Below, piece by piece: positions 35,176 to 44,206 of a DNA stretch of 64,000 nucleotides (position 1 is the stretch's first letter; each line of letters starts with the position of its first letter). The notes below the pieces were generated by a model, which saw only the letters and a list, made by a program, of their open reading frames with translations, had not been told where the DNA came from and made no database searches. Source of the stretch: Paraburkholderia phenazinium (GTDB lineage Bacteria; Pseudomonadota; Gammaproteobacteria; Burkholderiales; Burkholderiaceae); contig NZ_FSRM01000001.1 in the NCBI RefSeq assembly GCF_900141745.1, positions 744,001 through 808,000 of the forward strand, read 5' to 3'. The translations under genes and the position numbers were made by a program.

Positions 35176-35997
35176 ATGAGTGATCGCAGCGGAATCCTTC
35201 CTAACTCGCCATTAGTCTATGCCATTGCCTCTGTTCGCTTCGCGCAACTGGCGCTATTGCCGAACAAGATGCCGGAGATCCATGAGAAATTGCGCGCCGT
35301 TGCTCCAGTGCTACAGCATGTCCAGCAGCAGATGCGGGTGATGTTGCCGGGAGTCGTCAATCCACCGGAGACCGCGACGCAAGCGTGGCTAATGATGTCG
35401 AGCGATCGCTCGTTTGGAGCGCAACTTGGCACGGAGCAAATACTTTTCTTTACGTTGAAATATCAGCGCTTCGCCGGTTTTCATGCATTTGTCAGCGAGT
35501 GCCTTCAGGTGCTGTTCGACGAGATGAAGTTTTTGGACGTGACGGCGTTGGGTGTGCGATACGTCGATCATATCAAGGCGAGCCACGACGACCGGTTGGC
35601 GGACTATATATCAACGGCGTTTCTGACACCGACAGTTCCATCCTTTGATTCTGCGGGAGGTTTGTCGCAGTTCGCCTATGGCATTGAAGGCGGCCAGTTG
35701 CGTGTCCGCAGCATACATACGACCGAGGCATTCTCCATTCCAATCGATTTGATTGGACTGGTTGGGACGATCAGGGGCGCCACCCAGCCATTGACGCTTA
35801 CGCCGCTTCAGCCAAACGAGATGCTGCTTGATATCGATGCGTTTACAAATTATCCGCAACCGCGACGCATAGAGCTAAGGGAAATTCAGGCGGGGCTCGA
35901 TAACCTGCATAAGAGAGCAAACGCATTCTTCCGGCATGAAGCGGTTTGCACTGATCACGCATTCGCAGTATGGAAAGGAGGCGAAAATGTACGCTGA
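35176..35997 (+). CDS. TIGR04255 family protein
   Basis: A 273-residue protein of the TIGR04255 group: opening LPNSPLVYAIASVRFAQLA, central VTALGVRYVDHIK and a closing LDNLHKRANAFFRHEAVCTDHAFAVWKG. The family has no known function but is frequently found in small operons in accessory DNA. ATG 35176 is preceded by a weak ribosome site and the tandem-repeat promoter. The next gene overlaps its end by 11 bases, so the two are coupled. Confidence 0.75.
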   Translation: MSDRSGILPNSPLVYAIASVRFAQLALLPNKMPEIHEKLRAVAPVLQHVQQQMRVMLPGVVNPPETATQAWLMMSSDRSFGAQLGTEQILFFTLKYQRFAGFHAFVSECLQVLFDEMKFLDVTALGVRYVDHIKASHDDRLADYISTAFLTPTVPSFDSAGGLSQFAYGIEGGQLRVRSIHTTEAFSIPIDLIGLVGTIRGATQPLTLTPLQPNEMLLDIDAFTNYPQPRRIELREIQAGLDNLHKRANAFFRHEAVCTDHAFAVWKGGENVR

Positions 35998-36697
35998 TAT
36001 TCCGCCACCGTTGGACGTCGCGGCAATCGTCGCACCACAAGGCAGTTCGATGCCCCTCAATGAACCTAACTGGCAAGAGCTTCTTGGTGCTCGTCAGGCC
36101 GCTGGTTTTATTGAATCAATTGGATGGCTGGAAAGCGGATCGTCGCCCGTTACGGCGCCGGTCGGCACTTCGCTTAAAACCGGCTTGCTGTTCGTCGTTG
36201 AAGGGGCGCCGTATTTTGTTGTCGTCGATGGATGTGCGCAGGCCCAGGTTCATCTCGACAAGCATGAGGCGGTAACGCGAACGCTTCCGTATCAGTTGGA
36301 TTCGATTAAAGAGCGTTTGGACATCTCTGTTACGCAGTTGGCCGAACTCTTTTCTGTGACGAGAAAAACTGTCTATGACTGGTACGAAGGGCAAAGTCCA
36401 CGTAACGCGAAGAGCGACAGGATAAATGCGCTCGCCGAAGCTCTCGATAAGGTTGATGGCGTTGATCTAAAAAGGCTTAAGGGTTTTTGGAGTATCGCTC
36501 TCCCTGGCGGCTCGTTCCGGTCGACACTACAAAGTGATACGCTTGCGGGTCCAGAACTTAAGTCCGCTCTCGTAGCGAAACTGAATGAACTTTCTGCGGA
36601 AATGTCTGTTCCTGTTCGTCCGCCGCGGCGAGAGCAGTCATTTAGTGCCGGTACGCCAACCATCGCAGATATCGAGCGCAGAAGCGACTCCTACTAA
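35987..36697 (+). CDS. Helix-turn-helix protein, second gene of TIGR04255 cassette
   Basis: A 236-residue protein. Residues about 100-135 form an XRE-like HTH (ISVTQLAELFSVTRKTVYDWYEG); the N-terminal half is a beta-rich unknown domain (GLLFVVEGAPYFVVVDG). ATG 35987 with AAAGGAGG upstream. It probably represses or tunes its own operon, or is an antitoxin-like partner; both are inference. It overlaps genes on both sides. Confidence 0.75.
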   Translation: MYADIPPPLDVAAIVAPQGSSMPLNEPNWQELLGARQAAGFIESIGWLESGSSPVTAPVGTSLKTGLLFVVEGAPYFVVVDGCAQAQVHLDKHEAVTRTLPYQLDSIKERLDISVTQLAELFSVTRKTVYDWYEGQSPRNAKSDRINALAEALDKVDGVDLKRLKGFWSIALPGGSFRSTLQSDTLAGPELKSALVAKLNELSAEMSVPVRPPRREQSFSAGTPTIADIERRSDSY

Positions 36698-37595
36698 GGA
36701 CCCTGCTGCCATCCTCGCCGAAATCAAGGGAAGGGGTTGGTGGCAGGGTTCCGTCATTTCGGCGGCAGACTTGGCTTTGATCGGTCAAAGCTCTGATGGC
36801 GTAGAGTTTTGGGTCGTCGTGTCCCAAACTTGCAACCTTTACAACCCGTTCTTCGATCGGGTTCCCGTCTTTGAGCTTGTTGGCGCATCTCGGCTGCTTG
36901 ATGGTTGCAGCTCGGCGAAGACCAAGGGCGATGATCCTCGCATTCTGCATGTGGAAGCAACTGGGGCCAACGGCGTCGTGTCGCTTGCGATAGATATCCA
37001 AGCTCGGAAATGGCTGCCCCGCGCCTCTCTTGCTGAATTGTCTGCGCCGCAATACTCGGTCGAAGATCCGCCGAGGGCGGACTGGGCAACGGAGCCGACT
37101 TGGCTCGATAATTTGGCCGGCTGGCTCGGCCGGAGCTACACCCGAGTCGCGCTGCCCGACGAGTTCAACGAAGGGTTGTCCAAGTCGAAACTGCTGAAGG
37201 TCTTGGACGAGAAGGTCACGAAGGACAAAGACGGAATATACGGAATCTACCTCTCTGTTGAGCGGGATTCCGAGGAAGCGTGGGAGGACGCGCTAGGTCT
37301 GATGCCTCCGCCATATAACTTGGGGATCACCCTTATCGTGAAGGACGATCAGCCGCGCGCGAAACTGCGCGAGAAGCTTATCAAACAGATTTTTAAGGAC
37401 GAGGTTGAAGATCCTGACAACCAAAGTCAAAAGACCACGAGAGCCGTTCTCGCGCAGCGCTGTCGGATTCGCATTGCAGAAATCGGCATTGAAGTGAGAG
37501 GCATGTCGGACGTCAATCTTGGTGAGCTAAGGCAGTTGATTCGATACACGATGGTCGACTATCTTTCGACTTCGTCCTTTGCGGCGCCCGAATGA
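36645..37595 (+). CDS. Hypothetical protein with SQTCNL motif, third gene of TIGR04255 cassette
   Basis: An acidic soluble protein of about 316 residues (GTG 36645) or 336 (ATG 36585). Either start overlaps the HTH gene (53 or 113 bases); the shorter has a GAGAG ribosome site and is preferred. Near the N-terminus GVEFWVVVSQTCNLYNPFFDRVPVFELV recalls the SQxCDL segment of uncharacterised accessory proteins. The rest is helical and charged (KLREKLIKQIFKDEVED). No enzymatic motif is evident. Family and role unknown; operon membership is clear. Confidence 0.65.
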   Translation: MPVRQPSQISSAEATPTKDPAAILAEIKGRGWWQGSVISAADLALIGQSSDGVEFWVVVSQTCNLYNPFFDRVPVFELVGASRLLDGCSSAKTKGDDPRILHVEATGANGVVSLAIDIQARKWLPRASLAELSAPQYSVEDPPRADWATEPTWLDNLAGWLGRSYTRVALPDEFNEGLSKSKLLKVLDEKVTKDKDGIYGIYLSVERDSEEAWEDALGLMPPPYNLGITLIVKDDQPRAKLREKLIKQIFKDEVEDPDNQSQKTTRAVLAQRCRIRIAEIGIEVRGMSDVNLGELRQLIRYTMVDYLSTSSFAAPE

Positions 37596-37662
37596 AGCGG
37601 CTCGCGTTCAATTGCGCTCATCAAATCCGGTTACACCGTGGTTACATGGACTAGAAAAAGAA

Positions 37663-37695
37663 AAAGGGTTGCAGCGCAAATGCGTGCAACCCTTT
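37663..37695 (-). terminator. Terminator of tRNA-Lys
   Basis: On the minus strand AAAGGGTTGCA (37695-37685) pairs with TGCAACCCTTT (37673-37663) and is followed by TTCTTTTTC. The loop itself has an inner CGCA/TGCG stem. It lies directly after the tRNA-Lys gene and also faces the TIGR04255 cassette. Confidence 0.85.
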
Positions 37696-37704
37696 GAATT
37701 TCTT

Positions 37705-37780
37705 TGGTGGGGCGTGAGTGACTCGAACACTCGACCTACGGATTAAGAGTCCGCTGCTCTACCAACTGAGCTAACGCCCC
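37705..37780 (-). tRNA. tRNA-Lys (anticodon CTT)
   Basis: The minus strand folds into a complete cloverleaf: acceptor GGGGCGT/ACGCCCC, D-arm AGCTCAGTTGGTAGAGC, anticodon loop CTCTTAA (CTT, reads AAG), T-arm GTTCGAGTC, and encoded CCA (37707-37705). Length 76 including CCA. Its 3' end points to the accessory region at lower coordinates, the side where tRNA-targeting elements insert. Confidence 0.97.
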
Positions 37781-37980
37781 CAACAGACTGCGAATTATGA
37801 AGGACTTTTTTTAAGTTGCCAAGGCCCCTTTAGCAGATTTCTTAAAAAAATTCGTGACGCCGGTCGTTTGCTTAACCGCCGGGCCCACGATATGCCAAAA
37901 ACGCGCACTTTCTACCGTCCCGGTATTATGTTGCCACACCATGCCGCGCGACGCTTCACGCGGTTCAACGGGGATAAGCG

Positions 37981-38385
37981 ATGGACGACAAAGCGATAGC
38001 AGAGTTACTCGACCGCGTGCTGGCGCCGTGGGTGCGCACGCTTGCCCTGACCCCCGTGAAGGTCGACGAGGAAAGTGCGACGATGCGCCTGCCGTTTTCC
38101 GGCGAGCTGCGCCACTCCGGCGGCGTGATCTGCGGCCAGGTCTTTATGGCGGCCGCCGATACGGCGATGATCGTTGCCATTTCCGCCGCCCTCGACGGCT
38201 TCAAGCCAATGACCACCGTCTCGCTGAACATCAGCTTCATGCGCGCAGTGCGCAAGGGCGACGTGCTGATCACAGCACGCGTGTTGCGGATGGGCCGCAA
38301 CCTCGTATTCGGCGAAGTCGAACTGTTCGACGAGGACGGCAAGATGGCGGTCCACGCCACTACCACCTACGCGCTGCTCTCCTAA
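37981..38385 (+). CDS. PaaI-family hotdog thioesterase
   Basis: A 134-residue hotdog-fold acyl-CoA thioesterase of the PaaI/YbgC-like family. It shows LRHSGGVICGQVFMAAADTAMIVAI (the HGG-type active-site helix) and TTVSLNISFMRAVRKGD. Cytoplasmic. Followed 34 bases later by a patatin gene, perhaps in one transcript. Substrate unknown. Confidence 0.88.
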   Translation: MDDKAIAELLDRVLAPWVRTLALTPVKVDEESATMRLPFSGELRHSGGVICGQVFMAAADTAMIVAISAALDGFKPMTTVSLNISFMRAVRKGDVLITARVLRMGRNLVFGEVELFDEDGKMAVHATTTYALLS

Positions 38386-38419
38386 GCATTGCGCGTCAGA
38401 TTCCAGGGAAAAACGAAGA

Positions 38420-39286
38420 ATGTTCGATCAGGTTGTATTCGCGGGCGGTGGCAATCGCTGTTGGTGGCAGGCGGGATTCTGGGACATCGTGCAGCCGGAA
38501 CTGAAGATCCGGCCGCGCGTGATCACCGGAATTTCGGCGGGCGCGGCCACGGCATGCATGCTCTACACGCGCGATTCCGACTGGGTCATGCGCTACTACG
38601 AAGACGCACTGCGCCACAACACCCGGAACGCGTACTGGGGCAATCTGCTACGTCGCGAGTCAGTGTTTCCTCATTATCGGATCTATCGCAAGGCACTCCT
38701 CGACATCTACGGCGAGAAGTTTGCGTCACTCGCGCAGGCGCCGGAAATCCGCATCGGCGTTTCGCATCTGCCGCGTTGGCTCGGTGCGCGCAGTGCGGTC
38801 GCTGCGGGCCTGATCGCGTACAACATCGAGAAATACGTCCGCAAGACGCTGCATCCCACGCTCGGTCAGACGCTTGGTTTCCATCCGGAATTCGTGCGGG
38901 CGCAGGATTGCGCGAATGTCGAGGATCTCGCGGACCTGATTCTGCAATCGTCGTCGACGCCGCCTTTCACGCCGGTTTTGCGGCGCAACGGCCGGCCGGT
39001 CCTCGATGGCGGGATGGTAGACAACGTGCCGGTCGGCGCGCTCGATGAAACGCCGGGCAACGTGCTGGTGATGGTCACGCGCCTCTATCCGCGCCCGCAG
39101 ATGTTCGTCGTATCGCACGGCGCCCAGCAGCGGCTGTATGTGCAGCCGTCGCGCAAAGTGCCCATCTCCAGCTGGGATTACACGAGCCCGTCGCAGATGC
39201 AGCACGCGTACAACCTCGGCCGCGCGGACGGTGAGCAGTTCCTCGAACACATGCCGCAGTTGCTCGAAGCCGCACTATACGATTGA
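38420..39286 (+). CDS. Patatin-like phospholipase
   Basis: A 288-residue patatin-family acyl hydrolase. The oxyanion loop VVFAGGGNRCWWQ, nucleophile elbow GISAGAA (Ser near 42) and the catalytic Asp in DGGMVDNVPVGAL are present, so the Ser-Asp dyad is intact. No signal peptide; probably a cytoplasmic or membrane-surface lipase. It overlaps nothing and converges with the 2-hydroxyacid dehydrogenase gene. Confidence 0.9.
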   Translation: MFDQVVFAGGGNRCWWQAGFWDIVQPELKIRPRVITGISAGAATACMLYTRDSDWVMRYYEDALRHNTRNAYWGNLLRRESVFPHYRIYRKALLDIYGEKFASLAQAPEIRIGVSHLPRWLGARSAVAAGLIAYNIEKYVRKTLHPTLGQTLGFHPEFVRAQDCANVEDLADLILQSSSTPPFTPVLRRNGRPVLDGGMVDNVPVGALDETPGNVLVMVTRLYPRPQMFVVSHGAQQRLYVQPSRKVPISSWDYTSPSQMQHAYNLGRADGEQFLEHMPQLLEAALYD

Positions 39287-39363
39287 TCCGACGGCAAAGC
39301 CGGCAACGGGAGGGTGCCCGGCGGCCAAGACCAGTACAAACGCAAAGGCCGCGGCCTCATCCC

Positions 39364-40377
39364 TTACCGCCGGCGCCCACCCTGCAACGCCTCAGGATTC
39401 GCCACGCTCGACGTATCGCCCGCGTCGAACGCCAGAATATTCTGGAACGCCGCGCTGAAATACAACTCGTAGCTCTCACGCTCGACATACCCGATGTGCG
39501 GCGTGCAGATCACGTTTTCCATCCGCAGCAGGCTGTAGCCCTGCAGAATCGGCTCGCTTTCGTAGACGTCTATCGCCACCATCCCAGGCCGGTTGCGCGC
39601 CAGCGCATTGACCAGCGCGTTCTCTTCCAGCAGTTCGGCCCGGCTCGTATTCACGAGCAACGCAGTCGGCTTCATCCGCAGCAGGTCTTCCTGCTTGACG
39701 ATGCCGCGCGTGTCGTCATGCAGACGCAGATGCAACGACAGCACATCGCTCTGTTCGAACAGCGCCTCGCGGCTTTCGGCGACACCGTATCCATCGGCAC
39801 GTGCCGCTTCGAGCGTGCTGCCACGTCCCCACACCAGAACGTTCATACCGAACGCCTTGCCATATCCCGCAATCAGGCGGCCGATCTTGCCGTAACCCCA
39901 GATCCCGAGGGCCTGACCACGCAGAACCTGGCCCAGACCAAAGTTCGGCGGTAGCGCCGAGGTCTTCAGCCCTGACTGTTGCCAGGCTCCTTGCTTAAGG
40001 TTTGCTACGTATTGTGGGATGCGCCGCTGCGCAGCCATGATGAGAGCCCAGGTCAGTTCGGCCGGCGCGATCGGCGAACCGCTGCCTTCCAGCACGGCGA
40101 TGCCGCGTTCGGTACAGGCGGCCAGATCGACATGGCTCGACACCTTGCCGGTTTGGCTGATCATGCGCAGATGCGGGAGTTTATCGAGCAGTTGCGAGTT
40201 GATGCGGGTACGTTCGCGGATCAGCACCAGGGCATCGACTTCCGACAGGCGGCTGGCCAGTTGGCCCAGGCCGCGCACGGTGTTGTTGAACACCTTGACG
40301 TCATGGTCGGCGAGCAATTGAAAGCAGTCGAGCTTGCGAACGGCGTCCTGGTAATCGTCGAGGATGGCAATCTTCAT
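39364..40377 (-). CDS. D-2-hydroxyacid dehydrogenase family protein
   Basis: A 337-residue NAD(P)-dependent dehydrogenase. Rossmann motif GIWGYGKIGRLIAGYGKAFG (about 148-167); catalytic Arg in LVNTSRAELL, Glu in VYESEPI and His in CTPHIGY are in the usual order. Related to phosphoglycerate/glyoxylate-type dehydrogenases; substrate cannot be told. Monocistronic, divergent from pckG by about 375 bases. Confidence 0.9.
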   Translation of the reverse strand: MKIAILDDYQDAVRKLDCFQLLADHDVKVFNNTVRGLGQLASRLSEVDALVLIRERTRINSQLLDKLPHLRMISQTGKVSSHVDLAACTERGIAVLEGSGSPIAPAELTWALIMAAQRRIPQYVANLKQGAWQQSGLKTSALPPNFGLGQVLRGQALGIWGYGKIGRLIAGYGKAFGMNVLVWGRGSTLEAARADGYGVAESREALFEQSDVLSLHLRLHDDTRGIVKQEDLLRMKPTALLVNTSRAELLEENALVNALARNRPGMVAIDVYESEPILQGYSLLRMENVICTPHIGYVERESYELYFSAAFQNILAFDAGDTSSVANPEALQGGRRR

Positions 40378-40752
40378 AGTCTTGGTGTTTTGCGACGCAC
40401 CATGGCGGTGCGGAACGGAGTGTTAAGCTGGCTGTCCCACCATGTGAGGTAGGTCACACGCTGGTTTGGATGGATGCCTTATCGTAGAAAGTGCCGCGAA
40501 GATGGCATCACCACGCAAAGGCAAGATTGAGATCGTTTTTAACAGTTTGTTGCGTGTCGATGCAAGCCGCTTTACAGACGGTTGCAGAGGGCTGCTTGCA
40601 GACGGCGCAGCGCAACAGGCTGTATGGCCTATCACGACCTGCACAATCGTGCGCCGGTTGGCCGGCGCAACTGGATTGACGCCTCTCGCAGGCAGCGTCG
40701 TTGGGCCTGTACCGTTTTTCTTTTTGCTTACAAACGAAACGGAGACAGCTCG
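40378..40752. other. Divergent promoter region of 2-hydroxyacid dehydrogenase and pckG
   Basis: 375 bases with no supported gene. The pckG frame is open through it but lacks PckG character before 40753. No operator that I can name. Confidence 0.5.
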
Positions 40753-42609
<1,857 letters not shown>

Positions 42610-42637
42610 TTATGTGAGCACTCACTCCTTTACTAAG

Positions 42638-42659
42638 ACCGCCTTCGGGCGGTTTTTTT
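42638..42659 (+). terminator. Rho-independent terminator of pckG
   Basis: ACCGCC-TTCG-GGCGGT (42638-42653) followed by TTTTTTT: a tetraloop hairpin with U-tract. Confidence 0.92.
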
Positions 42660-42951
42660 GATTTTCCGCCACACGTGCCCCTATTTCAGTCCAATTCGGA
42701 CCGCTTATCGCGGAGCTTTCGCTGTTCCGGCAACGAACATAGTCCTCGGTGCACCGCAGCATATTGTTTCTTCGAGAGGAACAATCGATGCGCATCGACT
42801 ACGCTAAGGAGTACGGTGATACGAAACCTAATAAAAAACCGTGTTCTTGAGCAACTTCTGCACGAATTCAGGAGTCGTAGGAGAATTCCCAGTTCGCTTC
42901 ACTGCTCACATTGGTTTGGTCAGGGAGCTGTAACACGGCAGGAGTTGTCTT
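42660..42951. other. Intergenic region before LysR gene
   Basis: About 290 bases with no supported gene; ACGGCAGGAG just before 42952 is the ribosome site of the LysR gene. Nothing else recognised. Confidence 0.5.
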
Positions 42952-44049
42952 ATGGATCATTTGCAATCAATGCGAGTTTTCGTCCGGGTGGCGGATCTCG
43001 GCAGTTTTGCCCGCGCAGCCAGCGCGATGGATATTTCCAACGCTGTGGCCACTCGCCACGTAGCCGATCTCGAAGGCCGTCTCGGTACCCGTCTGCTCAA
43101 CCGTACAACCCGCAGCCTTTCGCTGACCGAGTCGGGTCAGGTGTACCTGGAGCGCGCCCGCCAGATTCTCGACGAGCTGGAAGACGTGGAGCAGATGGTG
43201 GTGGCGCGCAATCACGAACCGGTTGGCAGCTTGCGCATTGTCGCGCCGGTGGTGTTCGGGCTGCATAACCTGGCGCCGGTGTTGCAAACCTACGCCGAGC
43301 GCTATCCGAAAGTGATTCCCGATGTCACGCTGGTCGACCGTCAGGTCGATCTGGTTGAAGAAGGTTTCGACGTGGGCGTGGTGATCGCGCGGCAGATGCG
43401 CAGCGCGAGCATCGTCACGCGGCGTCTGACCACGGGTTGCATGACTGTGTGCGCGACGCCCGCGTATCTGGAGAAGCACGGCACGCCGACACGTCCTGAG
43501 CATCTGCTGGAGCATCCGTGCCTGTCGTTGCCGTCCGAGTATTGGGGCGATGAGCGGGTCTTTACCGGTCCGGATGGCGAAGTACGGGTGCGTCCGACAA
43601 ACGTGATCGTCGCCAACAACACGGAAATGCTGCGTCAGTTCTCGCTGCTCGGCATGGGCATTGCGATTTTGCCAAGCTACCTGATTGGCCGCGACATGAC
43701 GCGTGGCCGGCTCGTGCGTCTGCTGGGCGAATACCGCTTGCCGCAGGTCGAGATCAACATTGCGTACCCGAGCCGCCGCCATTTGCCGGCCAAGGTGCGT
43801 ACGTTCATCGACCATCTGGTCGAGCACTTCAGCCAGACGCCGAACAGCCTGCTCGGTGAGCAGTGGATCAAGGACGGTCAAGGATGGCCGGTCTCGGTTT
43901 CCGGCGTGGATTCGGAGATGATGCCGCCGGAAGCGTTCGACGGTGCGGAGCCCTTGTCGCGATTGCTGGATAGCGAGATTTCGCCGAAGCTGCCGTCCAA
44001 GACGCCGTCTTCACCGCGGGCTCGGCCGGCGGTGCTGTCGCCGCTTTGA
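42952..44049 (+). CDS. LysR-family transcriptional regulator
   Basis: A 365-residue LysR protein, N-terminal HTH at about 18-40 (FARAASAMDISNAVATRHVADLE), substrate-binding domain to about 300. It is some 60 residues longer than usual because of a low-complexity C-terminal tail (SPKLPSKTPSSPRARPAV). The CRG-like substrate domain (EEGFDVGVVIARQMRSASIV) groups with aromatic/efflux regulators. Monocistronic, no divergent partner, so targets are elsewhere. Confidence 0.9.
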   Translation: MDHLQSMRVFVRVADLGSFARAASAMDISNAVATRHVADLEGRLGTRLLNRTTRSLSLTESGQVYLERARQILDELEDVEQMVVARNHEPVGSLRIVAPVVFGLHNLAPVLQTYAERYPKVIPDVTLVDRQVDLVEEGFDVGVVIARQMRSASIVTRRLTTGCMTVCATPAYLEKHGTPTRPEHLLEHPCLSLPSEYWGDERVFTGPDGEVRVRPTNVIVANNTEMLRQFSLLGMGIAILPSYLIGRDMTRGRLVRLLGEYRLPQVEINIAYPSRRHLPAKVRTFIDHLVEHFSQTPNSLLGEQWIKDGQGWPVSVSGVDSEMMPPEAFDGAEPLSRLLDSEISPKLPSKTPSSPRARPAVLSPL

Positions 44050-44080
44050 GATGCGCTTTGAGTCGGCTCGGTAGGTAAGA

Positions 44081-44117
44081 AAAAGGCACGGCCTCCTCGC
44101 GGAGACTGTGCCTTTTT
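44081..44117. terminator. Bidirectional terminator between LysR gene and topB
   Basis: AAAAGGCAC (44081-44089) pairs with GTGCCTTTT (44108-44116), with an inner CTCC/GGAG stem. A-run on one side and T-run on the other serve both strands. Confidence 0.85.
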
Positions 44118-44206
44118 AGTTTCTGCGCGGTGACTTACGTCACGGACTTCATCGCAGTTTTGAGCGGTGCGGCCGTGCTTGTACTTGCTCCGTGCTCAGG
44201 ACGCGC

